Origin: Swaminathania salitolerans
GTDB lineage: Bacteria > Pseudomonadota > Alphaproteobacteria > Acetobacterales > Acetobacteraceae
Length of the DNA: 64,000 nucleotides
Reading direction: 5' to 3'
Assembly: GCF_007988945.1 (NCBI RefSeq)
Contig: NZ_BJVC01000001.1
Location: 62,001 to 126,000, forward strand
The notes under the pieces were generated by a model that ran no database searches, was not told the DNA's origin, and worked only from the letters and a program-made list of their open reading frames with translations. Shown here piece by piece: positions 1-7,827 of this stretch; the first letter of the stretch is position 1; the number at the start of each line of letters is the position of its first letter. A program made the translations under genes and the position numbers.

Positions 1-33
1 GGGGCGATCGATCGTCGGATCGAGGCTCGGCAC

Positions 34-63
34 TTGACCCGGAAGCCTGCATCTTCGCATAAC
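34..63 (+). promoter_or_regulatory. Candidate sigma-70 type promoter for ileS
   Basis: TTGACC at 34-39 is followed after 18 bases by CATAAC at 58-63, about 35 bases before the ileS start. The -35 fits the consensus well and the -10 only moderately. It is the only promoter-like pair I see in the short leader available; the true promoter may lie left of the window. Confidence 0.35.
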
Positions 64-96
64 TCCCGGTTCCCTGACTCCGTCGATTGATCGAAG

Positions 97-2985
97 ATGC
101 CTGATTCCAAAAGCCCCGATCCTCAGGACCGTTATCGCGACACGGTCTTCCTGCCCCGCACCGGCTTTCCGATGCGCGGCAACCTGCCCACGCGCGAGCC
201 GGAAATCCTGGCGCGCTGGGAGTCGATGGGTCTCGATGAAAGGATTATCGAAGGGGGGCAGGGCAAACCCGTCTTCACGCTGCATGACGGCCCGCCTTAC
301 GCCAATGGCCATCTGCATATCGGCCACGCGCTCAACAAGATCAACAAGGACGTGGTCAATCGCGCCCAGCGCATGAACGGCGCGCGGGTGCGCTATGTGC
401 CCGGCTGGGATTGTCACGGCCTGCCGATCGAATGGCGCGTCGAGGAAGAATATCGCAAGGCGGGCAAGAACAAGGACGATGTCCCCGTTCTGCAGTTCCG
501 TGCCGAGTGTCGCGACTATGCGCGGCGCTGGCTCGATATCCAGGCCGGGGAATTCAAGAGACTCGGTATCCAGGGCGAGTGGAAGAACCGCTACGCGACC
601 ATGGATTTCTCGTCAGAAGCCGCCATCGCCGGCGAGATCGGCAAGTTCCTGCTCAATGGCGGTCTGTATCGTGGCCTGCGTCCCGTGATGTGGAGCCCCG
701 TCGAGAAGACGGCTCTGGCCGAAGCCGAGATCGAATATCACGACATCACCTCGACCACGATCCACGTCGCCTTTCCGATCGAGGCGGACCCGACTCCGGG
801 TCAGGCGCTTCAGGGGGTTTCCGCGGTCATCTGGACCACCACGCCCTGGACCATTCCTGCCAATCGCGCCATCGCCTACGGGCCTGAAATCGCCTATGTC
901 GTGCTGCGTGCCGATGTCATGGGAGAGGCTTCTCTCGTCACTCCGGGATCGCGCTTTCTCGTCGCCGAGGAGCGCGTGGCCGATTTCTGCACCCAGGCGG
1001 GAATCGAGAATCATCATATCCTCTACACCCTGCCGGGTGAGGCGCTCGAGGGCGCGATCTGTGCCCATCCGCTACGCGGCTGCGGCTATGAATTCGACGT
1101 GCCCATGCTGCCCGGCGATTTCGTGACCACCGATGCCGGTACGGGCCTCGTGCACATGGCTCCGGCCCATGGTCAGGACGATTTCCTGCTCACGCGCCAA
1201 TATGGCATCGAGGTGCCCGAGCTGGTGCAGGACGATGGCACCTATGCACCCTGGGTGCCGCATTTCGCCGGTATCCATGTGTTCAAGGCGGCCGATCCCG
1301 TCTGTGCGGCCCTGACCGAGGCCGCGCAGCGCTGGGCGGCCAATGGCGATGCGGCAGCCGGGCTCGTGGCCCGGTCGAGCATCGTGCATTCCTATCCGCA
1401 TTCCTGGCGTTCGCGTAAGCCGGTCATCTTCCGCGCCACACCGCAATGGTTCATCCGCATGGATGGAGACCTGGCCCTGCGCCGCAAGGCGCTCGATGCG
1501 CTGGCCGATGTGACCTTCGTGCCGGAGGCTGCGCGTAACCGCCTGACCTCCATGATCGAGCAGCGTCCCGACTGGTGCATCAGCCGCCAGCGCGCCTGGG
1601 GCGTGCCGATCGCCGTCTTCGTCGAGAAGAGCACGGGCGAGGTTCTGCGCGATCCCGAGGTCATGCAGCGCGTCGTGGATGCGATGGCCGAGCATGGCGC
1701 CGATATCTGGTACAGCGCCGATCCCGCCATCTTCCTGGGCGAGGGACGCGACCCCGCGCAATACGAGCAGGTTTTCGACATCGTCGATGTCTGGTTCGAA
1801 AGCGGATCGACCCACAGCTTCGTGCTGGGCAGGGACGGTCTGAATTTTCCGGCCGATCTGTATCTCGAGGGGTCCGACCAGCATCGCGGCTGGTTCCAGT
1901 CCTCCCTGCTCGAGAGTGTGGGTACGCGCGGCATCGCCCCCATGAAGGCCATCGTGACCAACGGCTTCGTGCTCGACGAGCAGGGCCGCAAGATGTCCAA
2001 ATCCCTGGGCAACGTGATTGCGCCCAAGGAAGTGACCGACAAGCTCGGCGCCGATATCCTGCGTCTGTGGGTGGTCAATTCCGACAGTAATGAAGATCTG
2101 CGTATCGGCCACGAAATCCTGAAGCAGCAGGGCGAGCTCTATCGTCGCCTGCGCAACACGCTGCGCTGGCTGCTGGGCGCGCTCGATGGCTACACGGCGG
2201 AAGAAGCCGTTCCATTCGACGAACTGCCCGAGCTCGAACGCTATATCCTCCACCGTCTGACGGATCTCGGCGGGATGGTGAAACAGGCGGTCGAGACGCA
2301 TCAGTGGGTCGGCGTCTATCCGATGCTGCATGGCTTCTGCACGACCGATCTCTCGGCCTTCTATTTCGACGTACGCAAGGATGCGCTCTATTGCGACGCC
2401 CCGTCTTCGCATCGCCGCCGGAGTGCACGGACGGTCCTCGATATTCTCCATCGCGCCCTGACGACGTGGCTCGCGCCGGTTCTGGTCTTTACCGCCGAAG
2501 AAGCCTGGACCGCGCGCTTCGGTGAGGAAAGCTCCGTTCATCTCCAGACCTTCCTCGAGCCCGATATGGCATGGCACGATCCGGAGCTGGCCGAGCGCTG
2601 GACCCGTATCCGTGCCGTGCGTCGCGTCGTGACGACCGAACTCGAGGGTGCGCGGCGGGGTGGCGTGATTCGCTCCTCGCTCGAGGCACGTCTCTCCCTG
2701 CCCCTGACCGAGGCGGAGCAGGCGGCCTTCGGCGATATCGACTGGGAGGAACTCGCGATCGTGTCCCAGGCCGATATCCGTCTTCTGACCAATGCGCCGT
2801 CTCTTTACATCGACGAGGCCGGGCCTTCCGGGACCGAGGGGCTGGTCGCGCCCCATCCGGGTCCGGAAGTCGCCGAGGCAGAGGGAAACAAGTGCCTCCG
2901 TTGCTGGCGGATTCTCCCCGAAGTCGGCAGCGTCGACGGGCATCCGGGGCTGTGCCTGCGATGCGGCGACGTGGTCGCGGCGTAA
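97..2985 (+). CDS. ileS: Isoleucyl-tRNA synthetase
   Basis: This cytoplasmic class I aminoacyl-tRNA synthetase charges tRNA-Ile. The 962-residue product is full length for the family. The N-terminal catalytic signature PPYANGHLHIGH lies at about residues 66-77 and the KMSKS loop at 632-636. The editing (CP1) domain lies between them, with the family sequence GTGLVHMAPAHGQDD. The C-terminus carries a zinc-finger pattern of two CLRC-like pairs (around residues 932-958), as in bacterial-type IleRS. lspA begins 16 bases after the stop, which matches the common ileS-lspA linkage and suggests one operon. Both genes bear on protein synthesis and export, but no shared regulation is visible. Confidence 0.98.
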   Translation: MPDSKSPDPQDRYRDTVFLPRTGFPMRGNLPTREPEILARWESMGLDERIIEGGQGKPVFTLHDGPPYANGHLHIGHALNKINKDVVNRAQRMNGARVRYVPGWDCHGLPIEWRVEEEYRKAGKNKDDVPVLQFRAECRDYARRWLDIQAGEFKRLGIQGEWKNRYATMDFSSEAAIAGEIGKFLLNGGLYRGLRPVMWSPVEKTALAEAEIEYHDITSTTIHVAFPIEADPTPGQALQGVSAVIWTTTPWTIPANRAIAYGPEIAYVVLRADVMGEASLVTPGSRFLVAEERVADFCTQAGIENHHILYTLPGEALEGAICAHPLRGCGYEFDVPMLPGDFVTTDAGTGLVHMAPAHGQDDFLLTRQYGIEVPELVQDDGTYAPWVPHFAGIHVFKAADPVCAALTEAAQRWAANGDAAAGLVARSSIVHSYPHSWRSRKPVIFRATPQWFIRMDGDLALRRKALDALADVTFVPEAARNRLTSMIEQRPDWCISRQRAWGVPIAVFVEKSTGEVLRDPEVMQRVVDAMAEHGADIWYSADPAIFLGEGRDPAQYEQVFDIVDVWFESGSTHSFVLGRDGLNFPADLYLEGSDQHRGWFQSSLLESVGTRGIAPMKAIVTNGFVLDEQGRKMSKSLGNVIAPKEVTDKLGADILRLWVVNSDSNEDLRIGHEILKQQGELYRRLRNTLRWLLGALDGYTAEEAVPFDELPELERYILHRLTDLGGMVKQAVETHQWVGVYPMLHGFCTTDLSAFYFDVRKDALYCDAPSSHRRRSARTVLDILHRALTTWLAPVLVFTAEEAWTARFGEESSVHLQTFLEPDMAWHDPELAERWTRIRAVRRVVTTELEGARRGGVIRSSLEARLSLPLTEAEQAAFGDIDWEELAIVSQADIRLLTNAPSLYIDEAGPSGTEGLVAPHPGPEVAEAEGNKCLRCWRILPEVGSVDGHPGLCLRCGDVVAA

Positions 2986-3000
2986 GGGGCGGCACGGTTC

Positions 3001-3531
3001 ATGCGTGATTCTCCGAAGCCGCGCGTCCCGGCACGGCCGCGACCCGCAACGCTCGTTGCAGGCTGCGTGACGTTCCTCGCCGTGCTGATCGCCGATCAGC
3101 TGAGCAAGTGGTGGATTCTCGACATCTACCGGCTGCCGGTGAAGCAGAGCGTCGCGATCATGCCCGGGCTGAACTTCACGATGGTGTGGAACCATGCCGT
3201 CACCTTCGGCATGCTGGGCGGGCTGGGTCGTTTCGGCCCCGCGATTTTCTGCGCGGTGGCCCTGATCGCCGTGCTCGCCCTGCTGGCGCAGACGATCCGG
3301 ACCCCCCGCATGGTCGTCGCCATCGCCTCCGCCGGGATCGCCGGTGGCGCTGTCGGAAATGTCATCGATCGGCTGCGTTTCGGCGCTGTCGTCGATTTCA
3401 TCCATGCCCATGCATTCGGCTGGAGCTGGTACGTGTTCAACGTCGCGGATTCGGCCATCGTCTGCGGGGTCGTGCTCTGGATTGCCGATACGATCCTTGC
3501 CGACCGGCGTGCGGCGAAACGAGGCCATTGA
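3001..3531 (+). CDS. lspA: Lipoprotein signal peptidase (signal peptidase II)
   Basis: This inner-membrane aspartic peptidase cleaves prolipoprotein signal peptides after lipidation of the +1 cysteine. The 176-residue product has four hydrophobic segments. The two catalytic aspartate motifs are visible as GNVIDRLRFGAVVDF and FNVADSAI. The usual N-x-G-x-x-F-G block reads VWNHAVTFGML, a variant in which the glycine is replaced. The N-terminus is basic and proline-rich before the first membrane helix. It lies directly after ileS and before a gene for a lipoprotein, which is itself a likely substrate. Confidence 0.97.
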   Translation: MRDSPKPRVPARPRPATLVAGCVTFLAVLIADQLSKWWILDIYRLPVKQSVAIMPGLNFTMVWNHAVTFGMLGGLGRFGPAIFCAVALIAVLALLAQTIRTPRMVVAIASAGIAGGAVGNVIDRLRFGAVVDFIHAHAFGWSWYVFNVADSAIVCGVVLWIADTILADRRAAKRGH

Positions 3532-3574
3532 TCTCTTGTCGATGCCGGAACGCTCGACTAGGATCGCTTTTACC

Positions 3575-4111
3575 ATGGCTCAGCATCCCCTCCCGACCGT
3601 CTTGCGCATCCTGCCGCTTCTCGGCCTGACAGCGCTCCTTCCAGCCTGCTCAGGCTCCGATGTCTCGCGCGCTTTCGGTCTCGAGCGTTCGATGCCCGAC
3701 GAATACACGGTCACGACCCGGGCGCCGCTTTCCATGCCGCCGACCGAGAAGCTGAGCCTGCCGGGTGAAGGCGATCATTCCGCTGAGGAAAACCCCCGGA
3801 TGCAGGCGCTCGAGACCCTGTCTCCCAACGCCGCACTTCATCCCATGTCCGGAAGCACGAGCCCCGGTCAGGAGGCACTGGTCGGTCAGGTCGATCAGGC
3901 CTCCAAGGCACCCAATAATGCCGAACTGGGTGCCGCCGGTGCAGGATTGACGGACGAACTGATGTTCTGGCGTGGCGGCAATGCCGGGAGCGTCGTCGAT
4001 AGCGAGGCGGAAAACCGTCGTATCCAGCGCGCATCCGCGCTCGGACAGAACCCCGCCTCGGGCGCGACTCCTACCAAAAAATCAAAGAGCGCCTTTCTTG
4101 GCATCTTCTGA
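3575..4111 (+). CDS. DUF3035-type alphaproteobacterial lipoprotein
   Basis: This is a predicted outer-membrane or periplasmic lipoprotein of 178 residues. I chose the ATG at 3575 because it gives a proper lipoprotein signal peptide: basic start, hydrophobic run, then the lipobox LLPAC with the lipidated cysteine at residue 25. An upstream in-frame start would put the signal peptide inside the protein. The mature part is acidic and proline-rich with SMPDEYTVTTRAPLSMPP, a segment typical of the DUF3035 family. A role in outer-membrane biogenesis is possible but not shown by the sequence. It follows lspA, the peptidase that would process it, by about 40 bases. Confidence 0.8.
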   Translation: MAQHPLPTVLRILPLLGLTALLPACSGSDVSRAFGLERSMPDEYTVTTRAPLSMPPTEKLSLPGEGDHSAEENPRMQALETLSPNAALHPMSGSTSPGQEALVGQVDQASKAPNNAELGAAGAGLTDELMFWRGGNAGSVVDSEAENRRIQRASALGQNPASGATPTKKSKSAFLGIF

Positions 4112-4194
4112 TGCTGAGGCATGACCGTGCCTGAATGACGAAATCCGGATGACCGCGCCTGCATGATCGAGGCCGAAACCCTGTCTGACCGGGT

Positions 4195-6075
4195 ATGATG
4201 TCCGGACGAGCCTTGCCGCGGTTGCGCCGTCTGTCGGACCGGGTCATCGATCAGATCGCTGCGGGAGAGGTCGTCGAACGGCCTGCCGCGGCACTCAAGG
4301 AACTGGTCGAGAATGCGCTCGATGCCGGCGCGACCCGGATCGAGGTCACGCTTTCGGCTGGGGGATGCGACCGGATCGAGGTGGTGGATAACGGGTGCGG
4401 AATGTCACCCGACGACCTGCTCATGGCCGTGGAGCGGCATTGCACGTCCAAGCTCGATGACGAGACCCTGACCCGTATCGTCACGCTCGGCTTTCGTGGG
4501 GAGGCCCTGCCGTCCATCGGTGCCACGGCCCGCCTGACCCTGATCTCGCGTCAGGCGCATTCCGATACGGCATGGGCACTTCGTGTCGAAGGGGGGGCTG
4601 TCACGGCTCCCGCTCCGGTTTCGGGCGCCGTCGGCACCCGCGTGCTGGTCGAGGATCTCTTTTTTGCCACCCCGGCGCGTCGGAAATTTCTCAAGACCGC
4701 ACGGGTCGAAGGCGGACACGCCGAGTCGGTCATGCGTCGCCTCGCCCTGGCGGCGCCGCATTGCGCCATCCGTTTCACGCTCGAAACCCGGGAGGTGTTC
4801 GCTTTTCCCGTCCAGTCCGTACATGAGCGTGTGCAGGCGGTGCTTGGCGAGAGCGACGCCCTGATCCCGCTGGATGAGGAGCGCAACGGGCTTCATCTGA
4901 CCGGGTTTCTCGGAGGCCCCGCCGCCACGAGGGCAACGGGCGCGGGTCAGTTCCTTCTGGTCAATAATCGACCGGTTGCCGATCCTCTCATGAAGACCGC
5001 GATTCGCGTTGCTTACCGACCCGTGATCGAACCGGGGCGCCATCCTGTTCTGGCGTTGCATCTGAGGATGCCGCATGAACGCGTCGATGTGAACGTTCAC
5101 CCGTCCAAGACCGAGCTGCGCTTCGCCGATGAGGCGGAAGTCAGGGGATTGATGATCGGCGCCATGCAAAGGGCGCTCGGCCATGGCGCGGGAGAGGGCG
5201 GCGTGCGTGCGCGTTTCTCCGCGCAGTCCCGCCCTGCCATACGGTATCCCGCGCCCGAGCGGCGCACCCCGTTTCCGGAATTTCCGGGCGCCGTTACTGC
5301 TCCCGGTGCCGCGCCGGACGGCACGGCTGCGACAGGATCCGTGCCGGTCTCTCCGCTGCCGGAGCGCGGAGACGCGTTCGAGGCGCACGGCGCATCCGGC
5401 TTTGCCGAGCAGTTCCATGGACTCGCGCCCGAGGCACGCCGCCCCACTCCGGTCGATGAGGCCGAACGACTGCGTTATCCGCTCGGCGCACCCGTCGCGC
5501 AGGTTCTCGACACCTATATCATCGCGGTGGGCCAGGATGGCGATCTCGTTCTGGTCGATCAGCATGCGGCGCATGAGCGCCTCATGCATGAGAAGCTGCT
5601 CGCCCAGCACGGCGAAGGCCGATTGAAGGCGCAGAGGCTGCTTTTGCCCGAGGTGGTCGATCTGCCGCCCGGTCAGGCCGGACGCCTGCTCGAATGGGCG
5701 GAGACGCTGGAGACGCTGGGCCTCGAAATCGAATCCTTCGGGGGCGGAAGCGTGTTGCTGCGCACCATGCCGGTGCTCCTGCAGGGAGGAGACGGAACCG
5801 CGCTGATGAGAGATCTGTCGGAGGAGCTGGGCGCGGATCCCGATCTCGAGCCCGGAGACAGTTCTGCCATCGAACGGCGCATCGATGCGGTGATCGCCCG
5901 TATGGCATGTCACGGCAGTATCAGGGCGGGGCGACGTCTCAAGCCGGAGGAAATGTCCGCCCTGCTCCGTCAGATGGAACAGACACCGCGGGCGGGAACC
6001 TGTTCCCATGGCCGTCCGACCTGGCTCCGGCTGGGCCGCGCCGAGATCGAACGCCTGTTCGGGAGAATCCGCTGA
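4195..6075 (+). CDS. mutL: DNA mismatch repair protein MutL (endonuclease type)
   Basis: MutL couples mismatch recognition by MutS to strand incision. The 626-residue product has the N-terminal GHKL ATPase motifs ELVENALDAGA, DNGCGM and GFRGEAL. The C-terminal dimerisation domain contains DQHAAHERLMHE at about residues 455-466, an exact fit to the DQHA(X)2E(X)4E metal-binding motif of nicking MutL proteins. The companion motifs ACHGSIRAG and CSHGRPT are also present. The protein should therefore nick DNA itself, as in bacteria without MutH. A proline/alanine-rich linker of about 100 residues separates the domains. The start could be the first or second of two adjacent ATG codons. Confidence 0.97.
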   Translation: MMSGRALPRLRRLSDRVIDQIAAGEVVERPAAALKELVENALDAGATRIEVTLSAGGCDRIEVVDNGCGMSPDDLLMAVERHCTSKLDDETLTRIVTLGFRGEALPSIGATARLTLISRQAHSDTAWALRVEGGAVTAPAPVSGAVGTRVLVEDLFFATPARRKFLKTARVEGGHAESVMRRLALAAPHCAIRFTLETREVFAFPVQSVHERVQAVLGESDALIPLDEERNGLHLTGFLGGPAATRATGAGQFLLVNNRPVADPLMKTAIRVAYRPVIEPGRHPVLALHLRMPHERVDVNVHPSKTELRFADEAEVRGLMIGAMQRALGHGAGEGGVRARFSAQSRPAIRYPAPERRTPFPEFPGAVTAPGAAPDGTAATGSVPVSPLPERGDAFEAHGASGFAEQFHGLAPEARRPTPVDEAERLRYPLGAPVAQVLDTYIIAVGQDGDLVLVDQHAAHERLMHEKLLAQHGEGRLKAQRLLLPEVVDLPPGQAGRLLEWAETLETLGLEIESFGGGSVLLRTMPVLLQGGDGTALMRDLSEELGADPDLEPGDSSAIERRIDAVIARMACHGSIRAGRRLKPEEMSALLRQMEQTPRAGTCSHGRPTWLRLGRAEIERLFGRIR

Positions 6076-6112
6076 TCCTCCCGGCCGCTATCCTTGCAGA
6101 CAGCGGAGTCAC

Positions 6113-6808
6113 TCAGGACGCGTGACGCGTCGTCTTGCTCATCGCATTCTTGTGTCCTTGCTGCGTCCCGTCGGGCTGAACGGTCGTCAGAACGTCATCG
6201 GAAACGAACAGGATGCTGTCGACGGCCGATTGCAGTGCGTCTTTCGCCGCTTTCGGATCGCCGCCATCGATGAAGACCGAGGCTCTGTGAACGTCGCCGG
6301 ACACCATTTCGAGAGGCGCAAGGGCCACGACGTACTGGACATCCGTACCGACGACCTCGAGATCCTGGTTCACGAGCTTCGTATCTCCTGCACGAAGATG
6401 CTGGTTCGCCTGGGCCAGAGCGGTCTGTTTTTCGGGTGCAAGCGCCTCTGTCACGGCGTATTCACCGCCGACGGGGAGCCAGTGCAGGGGAACACCGCTC
6501 ATGGCGACACGCTTCGGAGCCCCGTGGCTCGGCGCAGGCTGAAGCTCACCTTCCACCTTCATGAAGGCCCGGTTGTCCTTGGCCGCTTTCTGGAGACGGG
6601 TATCGGCGTCGTCGATGAGGCTCTGGGCCTGCCCGTTCTGATTGCTGGCGAGCGCCTGCTGTGCCTGGAGGATGTCGCCCATGGCTTTCTGTCCGTCCAC
6701 GGAAAGCCGTCTGAAGTCATGGTCGGCCCTGTGCTGCAGGGAGGCCGCCATCGCAGGCGTAACGGTCAGGGCGAAAAGGGCGGAACCGGCAATCATGAGG
6801 CGGCGCAT
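6113..6808 (-). CDS. YfdX family periplasmic protein
   Basis: The 231-residue product starts with a clear Sec signal peptide (MRRLMIAGSALFALTVTPAMA). The start at 6808 is supported by GGAG seven bases upstream. The mature protein is helical and matches the YfdX family in its opening DFRRLSVDGQKAMGDILQA and in DDADTRLQKAAKDN. YfdX proteins are periplasmic and stress- or acid-associated, but their biochemical role is not settled. It is convergent with mutL and the next gene upstream (an EamA exporter) is on the same strand about 110 bases away. Confidence 0.8.
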   Translation of the reverse strand: MRRLMIAGSALFALTVTPAMAASLQHRADHDFRRLSVDGQKAMGDILQAQQALASNQNGQAQSLIDDADTRLQKAAKDNRAFMKVEGELQPAPSHGAPKRVAMSGVPLHWLPVGGEYAVTEALAPEKQTALAQANQHLRAGDTKLVNQDLEVVGTDVQYVVALAPLEMVSGDVHRASVFIDGGDPKAAKDALQSAVDSILFVSDDVLTTVQPDGTQQGHKNAMSKTTRHAS

Positions 6809-6921
6809 CTTAGGTCTCCATCGTTGGTGTTCCCGCAGGAACCTCGAGGATGAAACGGGCGAGGCACCGAGCTGTTTCATAACGTTGCGGTTAAGATGCT
6901 GCCATTCGGCACTATCGAGGC

Positions 6922-7827
6922 TCAGCCCGGCGGCAGGGCGGTGCCGTCCGGCGGCGGCTTGCGGCTCGTGAGGACATTGCCTGCCGAAGCGCAGGCGATA
7001 CAGAAAACGCCGGTCCAGCGGGCGATGGAGAGGGATTCGCCCAGAAGAAGAAGGCCGGAGATGGATCCGAGAACCGGCTCGAGGCTGAGAAGGATCCCGA
7101 GATCGCGCGGCCCCAGTTTTCGCATGGCCATCATGTCGAGAACATAGGGCACGGCGGAGGAAAGAATGGCAACGCCGACCGCCATGACGCCCTGATGCGG
7201 GTAGGATACCGCAGGGACGAGCGCGGGCAGGAGCCAGGGCAGCAGGAGAATCCCCGCCGTGGTCATGCCGAGGGTGGTCGCCTGGGCGGGCGGCAGGATC
7301 TTCCCGATCCGCGTGCCGGTCAGGATATAGACCACCCAGCCGACGGCGCTCGTCAGGGCTGCGATCACGCCGATCGGATCCAGATGCCCGGAGACATGAT
7401 CCGGACGCAGGAGAAGATAGAGACCGGTCAGAACCAGACCTGCCCAGAGCAGATCGAGCAGACGTCGCGAGCCGATCAGCGCAAGAGAGAGCGGCCCCAT
7501 GAATTCGAAGGCAACGACGAGACCGAGCGGCAGACGGACGAGCGCGACGTAGAACGCGAAATTCATCACCGCCATGGATGCGCCATAGGGCAACAGAAGC
7601 CGCCACAGACCCGGACGGAATACGGAGGGGCCGGGGCGGATCACGATCAGGAGAATGATGGCCGCAAGCCCGACGCGCAGCCCCACCATCCCTTCCGGGC
7701 CGAAGAGAGGGAAGAGACTCTTGGCGAGCGCGGCGCCGATCTGGAAAGAAGAGATCCCGCCTATGAGCAGCGCAAGACCGCCGAACTTGTCGAGAGGGGT
7801 GGCGTGCGGGTGTTCGAACGCTGCCAT
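6922..7827 (-). CDS. EamA/RhtA-like drug/metabolite exporter
   Basis: This is an inner-membrane protein of 301 residues with about ten hydrophobic segments and the duplicated EamA arrangement of the DMT superfamily. The first half includes PFGPEGMVGLRVGLAAI-type sequence and AFEFMGPLSLALIGSRR, which resembles RhtA threonine/homoserine exporters. The substrate is not deducible. The start ATG at 7827 shares its A with the TGA stop of parE (TGATG), which fixes the start and suggests translational coupling to parE. Confidence 0.85.
   Translation of the reverse strand: MAAFEHPHATPLDKFGGLALLIGGISSFQIGAALAKSLFPLFGPEGMVGLRVGLAAIILLIVIRPGPSVFRPGLWRLLLPYGASMAVMNFAFYVALVRLPLGLVVAFEFMGPLSLALIGSRRLLDLLWAGLVLTGLYLLLRPDHVSGHLDPIGVIAALTSAVGWVVYILTGTRIGKILPPAQATTLGMTTAGILLLPWLLPALVPAVSYPHQGVMAVGVAILSSAVPYVLDMMAMRKLGPRDLGILLSLEPVLGSISGLLLLGESLSIARWTGVFCIACASAGNVLTSRKPPPDGTALPPG

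Noticed and set aside
1072-3576. Long open frame opposite ileS and lspA
   Set aside because: It mirrors two certain genes in a GC-rich region, has no recognisable domains and no ribosome site. It is a shadow frame.
4405-6009. Long minus-strand frame opposite mutL
   Set aside because: It is antisense to the ATPase and endonuclease motifs of mutL and has no independent support.
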